In this document: positions 43,335 to 51,378 of the stretch, piece by piece
Layout of the letters: the number at the start of each line of letters is the position of its first letter
Position numbering within the stretch: position 1 is the first letter of the stretch
From: Actinomadura_C alba
GTDB lineage: Bacteria; Actinomycetota; Actinomycetes; Streptosporangiales; Streptosporangiaceae
Assembly: GCF_039530285.1 (NCBI RefSeq)
Contig: NZ_BAAAOK010000006.1
Span: 186,001-250,000 of the forward strand
Direction: 5' to 3'
Length of the DNA: 64,000 bases
The notes under the pieces: generated by a model
Databases searched by the model: none
What the model was told of the DNA's origin: nothing
Seen by the model: the letters and a program-made list of their open reading frames with translations, nothing else
Made by a program: the position numbers and the translations under genes

Positions 43335-44105
43335 CTACGGAGCGGGTGCGAGCTGGGATCCCCCGCAGACATGCAGGACTTCCCCGGTGATGAAGCTCGC
43401 CTGCGGCGAGGCGAGAAAAGCCACCGCTTCGGCAACATCCTCCGGCGTCGCCATCCGCTGGATCAGTGGCAGCCGGCGATGGCGCTCGATGTGCCGCTGG
43501 AACTCTTCCTCGGTACGACCGCTCCGTACGAAGGGTGTCTCGACCGTGCTGGGAGCGACCGCGTTCACGGTCACGTTGAGAGGCGCGAGCTCCACCGCCA
43601 GAGCACGGGTAAGACCGACAAGGCCCGCCTTGGAGGAGACGTACGAGAGCGGGCCACCGGACAGCCAGGTCCGGGAGGAGATGTTGACGACAGCGCCGCC
43701 GCCGGAGGTCTTCCAGAGACCGGCCGCGGCTTGGCACAGGGATGCCGGTCCCCACAGGTTGACTTCCATGACCTGCTGCCATTCCTCGGCACCGATCTCG
43801 CCGAACCGGCTGCGCTGACTCAACGCGGCGTTGTTCACCAGCTGATCGAGGCGGCCGAACGACTCGTGGATCCGGTCGACCAGCTGTCGGTTCTGGGAGT
43901 CCGAGGAGATGTCGGACTCCCAGGCGAGGACCCGACCTGACGGCTCCTCCGCAATCGCCTTGATCGCCGACTCCGCCGCTTCTCCGTCGCGGTCGACGAT
44001 GACGATGGTGCTGCCTCTTGCCGCCAAAGCTCCGGCGATCGCCACTCCGAGAACGCCCGCGCCTCCGGTGACAACCGCCACAGGCGCTGTCGCGGCAGCC
44101 TTCAT
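43335..44105 (-). CDS. SDR family dehydrogenase of the catabolic island
   Basis: 256 residues from ATG 44105 (GGGGGAAC upstream). Cofactor motif VVTGGAGVLGVAIA, Asp37-region VDRDGEA favouring NAD, NNA in LVNNAALSQ, catalytic Ser in NISSRT, YVSSK and C-terminal ITGEVLHVCGGSQL. Classical SDR of normal length. Divergent from maleylacetate reductase, sharing a region with the 44196-44220 IclR-type motif, and followed by the TIM-barrel gene 49 bases later. Confidence 0.92.
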   Translation of the reverse strand: MKAAATAPVAVVTGGAGVLGVAIAGALAARGSTIVIVDRDGEAAESAIKAIAEEPSGRVLAWESDISSDSQNRQLVDRIHESFGRLDQLVNNAALSQRSRFGEIGAEEWQQVMEVNLWGPASLCQAAAGLWKTSGGGAVVNISSRTWLSGGPLSYVSSKAGLVGLTRALAVELAPLNVTVNAVAPSTVETPFVRSGRTEEEFQRHIERHRRLPLIQRMATPEDVAEAVAFLASPQASFITGEVLHVCGGSQLAPAP

Positions 44106-44191
44106 GAGTTCCCCCGATCCGCTGCTGGTTTGGTCTCCGACCCGACGAAGCCGACATTCGCAAATGCGGGGTCCGCTGGCATCTTCTTCCA

Positions 44192-44220
44192 TCCACTGAG
44201 TGGAAGGCCCTCGCAGCCAC
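44192..44220. promoter_or_regulatory. IclR-type operator candidate between SDR and maleylacetate reductase
   Basis: CTGAGTGGAAGGCCCTCGCAGCCAC (split here as CTGAGTGGAAGG and CGCAGCCAC; 44196-44220) matches the repeats at 38761/38806 with one-base gaps. It overlaps the perfect palindrome TCCACT-G-AGTGGA (44192-44204). Confidence 0.6.
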
Positions 44221-44350
44221 TGACGGAAGGCCGCAGATCTCAGGATGCCAAGCTCCTGTCTGAGTGACCTTTTTGCTGAGTGGCTGTCCGAGAGCCGGCC
44301 GGAGGCACGATCTGGGGCATCATCGGTGCGCCGACGAGAGGGAGGCCACA

Positions 44351-45409
44351 GTGAGCCTTGAGTTTGTCCACGACGCCTTGCCAGGACGAGTTGTGTTCGC
44401 CCGGGGCGCACGGCGACGACTGGTGGACGAGGTGACGAGGCTGGGTCTGCGGCGGCTCATGGTGATCACCTCGGAACGTCAGCTCGACCTTGCTCGCGCG
44501 CTGACCGACGGACTGCAGGATCGCCTTGCCGTGTCCTTCACCCGCGTCCTGCCGCACGTGCCCGACTCGGTCGCACGGGAGGCCCGCACCCTGGCCGAAG
44601 AGCACAGCGTCGACGGTCTGCTGTCCGTGGGCGGCGGCTCGATCACCGGCACCGCCAAGATCGTGGCTCTTACCAGCGGACTACCGATCGTCTCGGTCCC
44701 GACGACCTACGCGGGTTCGGAGCTGACGCCTGTCTGGGGCATGACCACCGGCGGGCGTAAAGAGACCGGTCGATCTCCGATGGTTCTGCCCAAGGTCGTG
44801 ATCTACGACCCTCAGCTGGTCGAAGGCCTTCCGCGGAAGGTGGCGACATCGTCCGCTCTCAACGCGATGGCTCATTGCATCGAGGCGTTGTGGATGTCGA
44901 CCGCCACGCCTGTCACGACCCTGATGGCTCTCGAAGGCGTCCGGGTGCTGCGGCAAGGACTGGACGAGCTGGTAACGGACCTCACCCCGGCCGCCTTCGA
45001 GAATCTGGTCCTCGGCGCTTACCTCGCAGGAGCATCCTTCGCGGTCGCTGGCTCGGGGCTGCACCACAAGATCTGTCATGCGCTAGGTGGCGCCTTCGAC
45101 CTTCCCCATGCGGAGACGCACGCGGTTGTGCTGCCGCACGCGTTGGACTTCAACATCGTGGCGATGCGCGCGGATTCGGCTACCCGGCTGACTTCGGCCC
45201 TGGGCGGCACCGACGCGGTCGAGTCGTTGCGGGACCTGTACCGACGCGTCGGCGCGCCGGTGAGCCTGGCCGGGCTCGGCCTGACCGCAGAACAACTGAG
45301 GGTGGCGATTCAGGTCGTCATCGAGAAGTTGCCGATCGAGAATCCCCGCCCGGTCGACGCGGATGCCGTCCGAGCCATCCTGACAGCGGCCTACCGGCCG
45401 AAGCCATGA
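44351..45409 (+). CDS. Maleylacetate reductase
   Basis: 352 residues from GTG 44351 (GGAGG six bases upstream; the longer ATG 44264 start has no RBS). Iron-alcohol-dehydrogenase fold: LLSVGGGSITGTAKIVAL, IVSVPTTYAGSELTPVWGMT, NAMAHCIEALW and HHKICHALGGAFDLPHAETHAVVLPHAL with the usual His metal-site residues; TPVWGMTTGGRKETG is typical for maleylacetate reductases. Reduces maleylacetate, made by the dioxygenase at 40371, to 3-oxoadipate for the beta-ketoadipate pathway. 3' end overlaps the LysR gene by 19 bases. Confidence 0.93.
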   Translation: MSLEFVHDALPGRVVFARGARRRLVDEVTRLGLRRLMVITSERQLDLARALTDGLQDRLAVSFTRVLPHVPDSVAREARTLAEEHSVDGLLSVGGGSITGTAKIVALTSGLPIVSVPTTYAGSELTPVWGMTTGGRKETGRSPMVLPKVVIYDPQLVEGLPRKVATSSALNAMAHCIEALWMSTATPVTTLMALEGVRVLRQGLDELVTDLTPAAFENLVLGAYLAGASFAVAGSGLHHKICHALGGAFDLPHAETHAVVLPHALDFNIVAMRADSATRLTSALGGTDAVESLRDLYRRVGAPVSLAGLGLTAEQLRVAIQVVIEKLPIENPRPVDADAVRAILTAAYRPKP

Positions 45410-46302
45410 CTCCGGTCGGCCGCCGACTCGCTCGCGTGCCGCATCGCGGAGATGGAGACGTCTACGTCTGTCAGGTCAGGGTCCGACCAGATCGCCCAGG
45501 TTTCGATGACAGCATTGGGTTCGGACTCGGCCAGAGGTATCCAGCGCCAGGTGGTGAAGTCCTTGGCGGCGGAGGCTTCGCTGACGAGGACGGCGTCGGC
45601 GTCCGAGGTCTCGGCGATCAACTGCCCGTGCTGCGAGAACCTCCGGAACATCCAGTGCACGTCTGAGCCGGCTGCGTCCGCGGCTGCCCTCAGGCGCACT
45701 TCTTCGCCAGGGGTCTCCGCGGCCGAGTGGGCCATGACTCGCAGGCCGGTGAGGTCGGCGAACGTGAGCGTCTTGGCGTCGCGCAGAACGTCCGGGTCGC
45801 GGATGCAGCATCCGAACTGCTGGGACATGATCAAAGCGGAGTGGATCCCCTGCGGCTCGGCGTGCACGAGGCCGACATCGATCATTCCAATCTGCACGAG
45901 CCTGCGCTGCTCGTCGCTCGTTGCCTCATGCAACGACAGCCTGACTCTCGGCTCCAACCTACGCAGCTGGGCCTCGAATCGGGAGAACCAGGCGTGCGGG
46001 ATACCGGCCGGGATACCCACCTGAAGGGTCCGTTCGGCCTCGCTGCAGACCCGTAGCACCTCGGGAATCCGGTCGACATGATGGAAGATGATCTTGGCGT
46101 GCTCATGCAGCCCCTTCCCGGCCGGGGTCAGGGACGTCCCGCGTGCGCTGCGGCGAAGCAGCTCGTAGCCGAGGGTTCGTTCCAGCTGGGCGATCTGTCG
46201 GCTGAGCGTCGGCTGGGTCATGTGTAGAGCTGTCGCCGCCTTCGCGATGGAGCCGAGCTCGGCGACCGCGTTGAAGTAGCTCAGATGCCGAAGTTCAACC
46301 AT
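45391..46302 (-). CDS. LysR-family transcriptional regulator
   Basis: 303 residues from ATG 46302, start MVELRHLSYF, the usual LysR opening; an upstream ATG 46323 adds seven residues without better RBS. HTH: VAELGSIAKAATALHMTQPTLSRQIAQLERTLG. Effector domain IPAGIPHAWFSRFEAQLRRLEPRV and VGLVHAEPQG. Next to maleylacetate reductase, so a possible activator of that gene with a ring-cleavage product as co-inducer. A decayed paralogue lies directly upstream. Confidence 0.93.
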   Translation of the reverse strand: MVELRHLSYFNAVAELGSIAKAATALHMTQPTLSRQIAQLERTLGYELLRRSARGTSLTPAGKGLHEHAKIIFHHVDRIPEVLRVCSEAERTLQVGIPAGIPHAWFSRFEAQLRRLEPRVRLSLHEATSDEQRRLVQIGMIDVGLVHAEPQGIHSALIMSQQFGCCIRDPDVLRDAKTLTFADLTGLRVMAHSAAETPGEEVRLRAAADAAGSDVHWMFRRFSQHGQLIAETSDADAVLVSEASAAKDFTTWRWIPLAESEPNAVIETWAIWSDPDLTDVDVSISAMRHASESAADRSHGFGR

Positions 46303-46434
46303 CTGCCTATGCTGTCGAGGCATAGGTGGTGAGCGCAATAAGCAGTTCATGTTCAGCTGCTTTTCGAGACGGCCATGCCGAAACCACCGGCACACTGCGC
46401 GGCCGGTGCGCGACCGCCGACACCCCACGGCCGG

Positions 46435-46803
46435 TTGTTCTTCGCTGGTCGCCTCATACAGGGAGATCTTGGCCCGGGGCGCGGCCACGCGGAGCGACTC
46501 TCGGAATCGGTCGAAGCACTCGTGGCAGCCCGGCGGTACCCCGACGTGCACCAGCGTTTCGGCTTGGTCGAAGGTTCGAAGGACGTCCGGGATCCGGTCG
46601 ACCTGCGCCAGCACCTCGCGAGCCTGCTCGCTCGGCCCCTCCCCCGCTGGAGTCAGGTGATGCCGCGCGTCGTTCGACGCATCGGCTGGTAACCGACGCT
46701 GTACTCGAGCTGGGCGATCTGACGGCTCAGCGCCGCGGTCGCTTTAGCCACTGATCCCAGCTCAGCGACCGCGCGAAAGTACGCAAGCCCAGCTCGAGCA
46801 TGT
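46435..46803 (-). pseudogene. Decayed LysR-family duplicate
   Basis: The minus strand reads, with two frameshifts, LAYFRAVAELGSVAKATAAL, SRQIAQLEYSVGYQPMRRTTRGIT, LTPAGEGPSEQAREVLAQVDRIPDVLRTF and VGVPPGCHECFDRFRESLR. It aligns with the intact neighbour residue by residue but lacks exactly the seven residues of the HTH equivalent to HMTQPTL and ends at EATSEEQ. A stop/frameshift follows RGIT. It is a 5' partial duplicate in decay. Confidence 0.75.
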
Positions 46804-46938
46804 ATACGGGATATGCCCTGCGAGCATAACGGACTAGCCCAATGAGCATTTTGAACATCGACGATTAGGCGTGAGGATTCTCCCTGACGTCTTGGACGTC
46901 ATCACTCAACGGCCTACGTCAGGAAGGGCAGGTGTTGC

Positions 46939-47184
46939 GTGGTGGGTGAATCGGCCGAGTTCGACGTCGTCGTCGTTGGAGGCGCCGCTGCGGGTGTGGC
47001 TGCCGCCGGCGCCGCGCGGCTCGGCGCGCGGACCTGCCTGATCGAACGGCACGGCTATCTGGGAGGAACCGCGTTTGCGGCCGGCCACGCTGCCGGGGTC
47101 GCCGCGGCACTGACCGCACACAAGGGCAGCAGCGACCGCGCTGACGTGGGGGCCGCCCTGCGCAGGCAAGGCGCGCTGCTGTGA
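46939..47184 (+). pseudogene. Deletion fusion of FAD-dependent oxidoreductase N- and C-termini
   Basis: 81 codons from GTG 46939. The start FDVVVVGGAAAGVAAAGAARLGART and LIERHGYLGGTA is the FAD-binding Rossmann end; then GHAAGVAAALTAHKG and DVGAALRRQGALL is the C-terminal tail seen at the end of FAD_oxidored proteins (GxAAGxAAALA...LRxQGA). The roughly 350 residues between are missing in frame. It may still be translated but cannot be an enzyme. Confidence 0.7.
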
Positions 47185-47241
47185 CGACCCGGGCGATCCA
47201 CGGTGACGCGGCCCGCTCGGCAGGGGCGGGAGGTGACTGGT

Positions 47242-48051
47242 GTGTCGGGTAACGCTCGTGAACCCGGCCGGTCAACGGTCCACCGGCTACTGACCCTGCT
47301 CGACGTCTTCGACGGCACCGACCTGTCCCTGGCCGACGTCGCCGAACGCTCCCAACTTCCCCTCACCACGGCACACCGCATGCTGGCCGCACTTGAAACC
47401 TGGGGCGGCGTCGAACGCACCCCCACCGGCCGCTACCGCATCGGCCTGCACCTCTGGAAACTCGGCAACCGCGCCACCAGCGCCACCACCCTGCGCGAAA
47501 CCGCCCTACCCCTCATGCAAGACCTCTACGAATCCACCCACGAAAACGTCCAACTCGCCATCCGAGACGGACACCACGCCCTCATCATCGAACGCCTCAC
47601 CGGCCTACGCGCCGTCCCCACCCTCACCGAAGTCGGCGGCCACCTCCCCCTGCACGCCACCGGCGTCGGCAAGCTCCTGCTCGCCCACGTCCACCCCGAA
47701 CTCCTCGCCGAACTCCACGCCCGCGGCCTACGCCGTTACACCGCCTACACCCTCACCATGCCCGGCCGCCTCGCCGCCTCCCTCGCCACCACCCGAACCA
47801 CCGGAATCGCCACCGCCCGCGAAGAAATGACCCTCGGCAGCGCCAGCATCGCCGCTCCCATCACCGACGCCACCGGCACCGTCCAAGCAGCCCTCAGCAT
47901 CGTCGTCCACGCCACTACCGACCTCACCCGCTACACCCCGGCCCTCCACACCGCCGCGAAGGAGATTTCGCGTCGGCTGGCTGCAACTGGTGGCAGAGTG
48001 CGTTCACGCTCTCGCCTAGACAGGCTCAGCGTGGCTTCCGGTCACATATAG
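47242..48051 (+). CDS. IclR-family regulator 2
   Basis: 269 residues from GTG 47242 with GGAGG six bases upstream. HTH REPGRSTVHRLLTLLDVFDG and ADVAERSQLPLTTAHRMLAALETWGGVE; effector domain ENVQLAIRDGHHALIIERLTG and LPLHATGVGKLLLAHVH. Paralogous to regulator 1 along its whole length. Between about 47380 and 47950 the codon use is unlike neighbours: C-ending codons with GAA/CAA/AAA preferred and long runs of C and A. No downstream catabolic gene remains beside it, so its original operon may be the deleted FAD-oxidoreductase unit. Confidence 0.92.
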   Translation: MSGNAREPGRSTVHRLLTLLDVFDGTDLSLADVAERSQLPLTTAHRMLAALETWGGVERTPTGRYRIGLHLWKLGNRATSATTLRETALPLMQDLYESTHENVQLAIRDGHHALIIERLTGLRAVPTLTEVGGHLPLHATGVGKLLLAHVHPELLAELHARGLRRYTAYTLTMPGRLAASLATTRTTGIATAREEMTLGSASIAAPITDATGTVQAALSIVVHATTDLTRYTPALHTAAKEISRRLAATGGRVRSRSRLDRLSVASGHI

Positions 48052-48139
48052 GTGCTCGCGTTCTGCCCTACCCGAACCGGATTCCGTCGGGAGAACGGTC
48101 AGCTAGCGAGATTCACCATCGCCTGCGCAACACCGAGAT

Positions 48140-48367
48140 TCTGCGCTGGATTGGACGTGCGGGCGATATCGATCCCGACCACCGATCCCGGTCCCCCACA
48201 GCCAGGATCACCACGAGCATCCTGTCGGATGCGACCTGACGGCGTAGGACAGCGACCTGATGCCAGAGCAGGAGAATCTCGGATTCCTTGCTCCGGTCTC
48301 CACGCACCAGCAGGAGCAAGAGCCGGAGAACGTGGCCGAGGACGAGGTAGGGGAAGGGCCAGAACAC
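48140..48367 (-). pseudogene. Transposase/integrase N-terminal remnant
   Basis: The minus strand reads HVLRLLLLLVRGDRSKESEI and LLLWHQVAVLRRQVA, the N-terminal signature of actinomycete rve-type transposases (LLRLLxLLxRxDxxKxxEILxLRHQxAVLRRQV). The frame then leaves the family and stops; the DDE core is absent. Confidence 0.65.
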
Positions 48368-48580
48368 AACCAGTCAGGATGGCCGTTCCCCCACCACGCT
48401 CAAGCCATCAACCTGCAGGTCAGCAGCACCGACTCACTTTCCGCACCCCACAGGCGCGTGACAGCCGGGCGTTGCCTGGTGCGGCACCAGCTCTGGAGGC
48501 TTCGGCACGTATTCGGCACAGGCACCCGCCGCGGATCGACGACGGCCGGACAGAGCCGGACCGTGGCGATCAACAAAACA

Positions 48581-48612
48581 AGGCACCCACCTGCACGGAT
48601 GCAGGTGGGTGC
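48581..48612 (-). terminator. Rho-independent terminator of the tRNA-Ala gene
   Basis: GGCACCCACCTGCA (48581-48594) pairs perfectly with TGCAGGTGGGTGCC (48599-48612); on the minus strand it is followed by CCTTGTTTTGTT, the T-rich tail. Confidence 0.9.
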
Positions 48613-48633
48613 CGTTGCGTCTGAGTCACTCCT

Positions 48634-48710
48634 TGGTGGAGATGAGGGGATTCGAACCCCTGACCCCCTCGATGCGAACGAGGTGCGCTACCGGACTGCG
48701 CTACATCCCC
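48634..48710 (-). tRNA. tRNA-Ala(CGC)
   Basis: 77 bases including encoded CCA. Acceptor GGGGATG/CATCTCC with the G3-U70 wobble that marks alanine, D arm GCGC/GCGC, anticodon stem CCTCG/CGAGG with loop TTCGCAT (anticodon CGC), T arm AGGGG-TTCGAAT-CCCCT. It marks one end of the accessory island, where tRNA-targeting integrations are common, although no attachment repeat was found. Confidence 0.95.
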
Positions 48711-48785
48711 AAGGACTCAGCAAGGTTAGCAAAGGTTGGCGGATGTTCGCGCATCGGTTTCCGCCCGGACGGCGCCGGCGGACGA

Positions 48786-49481
48786 TCAGTCGCCGACGGC
48801 GCGTGCGACGTCGCCCTCGTCGCCCTCCCGCTTGGCATGCTGATCGAACACGTCGCGGGCCCGGGCGCGCTCGGCCAGATCGATGATCTGCGCCTGGGCG
48901 GCCTCTTGGGCGAGCCTCGCCTGCTCGGCGGCGCGCGCCTCGGCCCGGGCCTCGGCTCGGGCCCGCTGCAGCCGCTCGTTGCGTGCGGCGTCCATGCCGA
49001 CGGCGACCCGCAGCAGCGCCAGGTGGAACACGAGCAGACCCACCGGTGGGAGCGACACCCACCAGGGGGCGAGGCCGCCGGCCACGATGCCGACCCCGGT
49101 GAGGTTCATCACCGTGAGCAGGAACGTACGGCGCCGGCGCCGGGCGATGACCGTGGCGCGGCGCACGCCGCGGCGGCCGGGGCCGTCCAGATCCTCGTCG
49201 AAGATCTCCTCGGACGCAGAACGATCACGCGGATAGGGCTCGTAGTGCCGGTCCGCGTCGCCGTCGGGCCGGTCACCGGCCGTCGTCTCGGTCATGGTGC
49301 TGGTCACGGTCTCGGTGAGCGTGCCGCCCGTGGCCGTGTCCATGCCCGGCTCGGCCATGCCCGACCGGCGGTGCAGCAGCCGGGAGATGCCGGCCGTGTC
49401 GTTGTCGCGCCGGAGGTACATGGGCACGAGGACGACCGCCCACACCGCGACGATGGCGAGATAGAGGAGGGTGCTGCTCAC
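48786..49481 (-). CDS. sepX: Divisome protein SepX/GlpR
   Basis: 231 residues from GTG 49481 (GAGGTGGG upstream, start VSSTLLYLAIVAVWAVVLVPMYLRR). One N-terminal membrane helix (3-21), a charged linker, a pair of hydrophobic helices near 125-170 (RRRTFLLTVMNLTG, PPVGLLVFHLALLRVAVG) and a coiled-coil-like Ala/Arg/Glu-rich tail (RARAEARAEARAAEQARLAQEAA). This layout and the galU-glp-moaC-mogA-GNAT context match SepX/GlpR, which stabilises Z-rings in Streptomyces and binds the MoeA-like Glp in Corynebacterium. Confidence 0.85.
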   Translation of the reverse strand: MSSTLLYLAIVAVWAVVLVPMYLRRDNDTAGISRLLHRRSGMAEPGMDTATGGTLTETVTSTMTETTAGDRPDGDADRHYEPYPRDRSASEEIFDEDLDGPGRRGVRRATVIARRRRRTFLLTVMNLTGVGIVAGGLAPWWVSLPPVGLLVFHLALLRVAVGMDAARNERLQRARAEARAEARAAEQARLAQEAAQAQIIDLAERARARDVFDQHAKREGDEGDVARAVGD

Positions 49482-49653
49482 GGGCCCACCTCTTGGGCGC
49501 GCCAAGGACGCGAGTTGACCTTGGGCGCACGTAGGCTCACGTCCCGCACGGTAGGACCCGGTGTCAGCAGTTGACGAGCATAAGGGGCGGTGTGTCGCGA
49601 GATAGGGCGCAAGGTGACCCGTTGTTTACCAAATCTCTGTTGATCGCAGAAGT

Positions 49654-50301
49654 TCACGGAGATGAAGAGGACCGCGGAAATGCCTGCCGGGAGTCACCGA
49701 GCCAGCGTGCCCGCAGGCCGCCGGGAACGTCCTCGACGGTGAGCGCGTAACAGATGTGATCTCGCCAGGCGCCGTCGATGTGGAGCTGCCGGCGCCTAAT
49801 TCCCTCTTCCCGGAACCCGAGCTTTTCCACCACGCGGCGGCTCGCGGTGTTCTCGGGCCGGATATTGGCCTCGACGCGATGCAGGCCGACGGTGAAGAAG
49901 CAGTGATCGACCGCCATGGCGACCGCCGTGGGCATCACCCCGCGTCCGGCGACGAGCCGGTCGACCCAGTAGCCGATCTGTGCCGACCTGGCGGAGCCCC
50001 ACACCACCGCACCCACGGTGAGCTGGCCCGCGAAGCTCCCCTGGTAGGTGACGACCCAGGGCAGGGCGAGGCCCTGCCGCGCCTCGCGGCGCATGGTGTG
50101 CACCATGCCCATGTACGGCCCGAGCCCACTGCGGAACAGCGGGGTCTCCGGATTGGTGGGCTCCCACGGACGGAGCCACTCGGCGTTCCGCACCCTCATG
50201 TCCCGCCACGTCGCGGCATCGCGAATCCGCAATGGGCGCAACCCGATCGGGCCCTCCGTCAAGGTGACCGGCCAACCCCGCATACGCTCCACAAATCCCA
50301 T
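49654..50301 (-). CDS. RimJ/RimL-type GNAT acetyltransferase
   Basis: 215 residues from ATG 50301 (AGGGA upstream); earlier ATGs lie inside mogA. Blocks: EGPIGLRPLRIRDAATWRDM, IGYWVDRLVAGRGVMPTAVAMAVDHCF (AcCoA loop) and HRVEANIRPENTASRRVVEKLGFREEG, as in ribosomal-protein acetyltransferases. Member of the conserved galU-sepX operon. Confidence 0.92.
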   Translation of the reverse strand: MGFVERMRGWPVTLTEGPIGLRPLRIRDAATWRDMRVRNAEWLRPWEPTNPETPLFRSGLGPYMGMVHTMRREARQGLALPWVVTYQGSFAGQLTVGAVVWGSARSAQIGYWVDRLVAGRGVMPTAVAMAVDHCFFTVGLHRVEANIRPENTASRRVVEKLGFREEGIRRRQLHIDGAWRDHICYALTVEDVPGGLRARWLGDSRQAFPRSSSSP

Positions 50302-50347
50302 GATTCCCTGCTCTGTGCGCAGGACGCCATCAAATGTTGACACCAGC

Positions 50348-50830
50348 TCAATCAGTACGTGGGTGATCTCCACCATGTATCTGGTCAATCGCGTGAATTA
50401 TGACCGGACCCAGTACCGCCATACCGTCCCGAACGCCACCCGTGGAGCCGGGAAGATTAACGATGAGCGTCCTTCCGGCGACGCCCGCGAGGCCGCGAGA
50501 CAAGATCGCCGCGGGGACCTTGTCGCGCCCTTGGAGCCGGATGGCCTCGGCGATGCCGGGCACTTCCCGTTCGAGGACCCGCCGGGTCATCTCCGGGGTC
50601 CGGTCAGTGGGGGTCAGCCCCGTGCCGCCCGTGGTCACCACGAGGTCGTACTCGGCCTCGACCGCATCCCTCAGGGCCTCGAAGACCGGCTCACCGTCGG
50701 GGACGACGAACGGCCCCTCGACCTCGCACCCGGCCTCCCTCAGCAGCTGCACCAGCACCGGTCCGGACCGGTCCTCGTAGACCCCGGCCGCCGCCCGGTT
50801 GGACGCCGAGAGCGCCATCGCGCGGATCAT
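50348..50830 (-). CDS. mogA: Molybdopterin adenylyltransferase MogA/MoaB
   Basis: 160 residues from ATG 50830 with GGAAGGG. MoCF fold: VVTTGGTGLTPTDRTPEMTRRVLEREVPG holds the GGTG substrate loop, and NLPGSTGGVRDGMAVLGPVI the second conserved motif. Adenylylates molybdopterin before molybdate insertion by MoeA. Confidence 0.94.
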   Translation of the reverse strand: MIRAMALSASNRAAAGVYEDRSGPVLVQLLREAGCEVEGPFVVPDGEPVFEALRDAVEAEYDLVVTTGGTGLTPTDRTPEMTRRVLEREVPGIAEAIRLQGRDKVPAAILSRGLAGVAGRTLIVNLPGSTGGVRDGMAVLGPVIIHAIDQIHGGDHPRTD

Positions 50831-50877
50831 CTGCCCTTCCCTCCCAGCACCGTGATCACCTACTTGTCCGGGCCGGT

Positions 50878-51378
50878 CTACCCGTCCCGGCGCCAGGTAC
50901 CCGTCTTGCCGCCGGTCTTCTCCTCGACCCGTACATCGGTGATCACAGCGGCCGGATCGAGGGCCTTCACCATGTCGATCAGCGCCAGCCCGGCCACTGA
51001 GACCGCGGTGAGCGCCTCCATCTCCACACCCGTCCGGTCGGCCGTACGGACCACCGCCGTGACCGCCACGCCCGCATCGCGTACCTCGAGCGTCACCGAG
51101 ACGCCGTGCAGCGCGATGGGGTGGCAGAGCGGCACCAGGTCCGGGGTCTTCTTGGCGCCCTGGATTCCCGCGATGCGCGCCACGGCGAGGGCGTCGCCCT
51201 TGGGGACGTCGCCCTGACGCAGGGCGCTCACGCAGCCGGCCGACAGCCGTACGAAGCCCGTGGCGGTCGCCGTGCGGACCGAAACGTCCTTGGCGGACAC
51301 GTCCACCATCCGGGCCGCCCCGGACTCGTCCAGATGGGTGAAGGGGCCCCTGCCGGCCCCCTCTGCTTCCGTGCTCAT
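50878..51378 (-). CDS. moaC: Cyclic pyranopterin monophosphate synthase MoaC
   Basis: 166 residues from ATG 51378, overlapping the moeA stop as ATGA and preceded by GAGG. Blocks AARMVDVSAKDVSVRTATATG, AGIQGAKKTPDLVPLCHPI and GVEMEALTAVSVAGLALIDM with the catalytic Lys/Asp motifs of MoaC. Converts the MoaA product to cPMP. Confidence 0.96.
   Translation of the reverse strand: MSTEAEGAGRGPFTHLDESGAARMVDVSAKDVSVRTATATGFVRLSAGCVSALRQGDVPKGDALAVARIAGIQGAKKTPDLVPLCHPIALHGVSVTLEVRDAGVAVTAVVRTADRTGVEMEALTAVSVAGLALIDMVKALDPAAVITDVRVEEKTGGKTGTWRRDG

Larger units (their letters stand above)
48052..48633. other. Island border with IS remnant, no intact gene
   Basis: Between the second IclR gene and the tRNA. 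Holds a transposase fragment (48140-48367, minus) and the tRNA terminator (48581-48612). Other open frames here are not protein-like. Confidence 0.6.

Noticed and set aside
48052..48886. Possible plus-strand coding genes between IclR 2 and the tRNA and overlapping the tRNA
   Set aside because: Arg/Pro/Ala-rich composition, frames run through the tRNA gene, no domain recognised.
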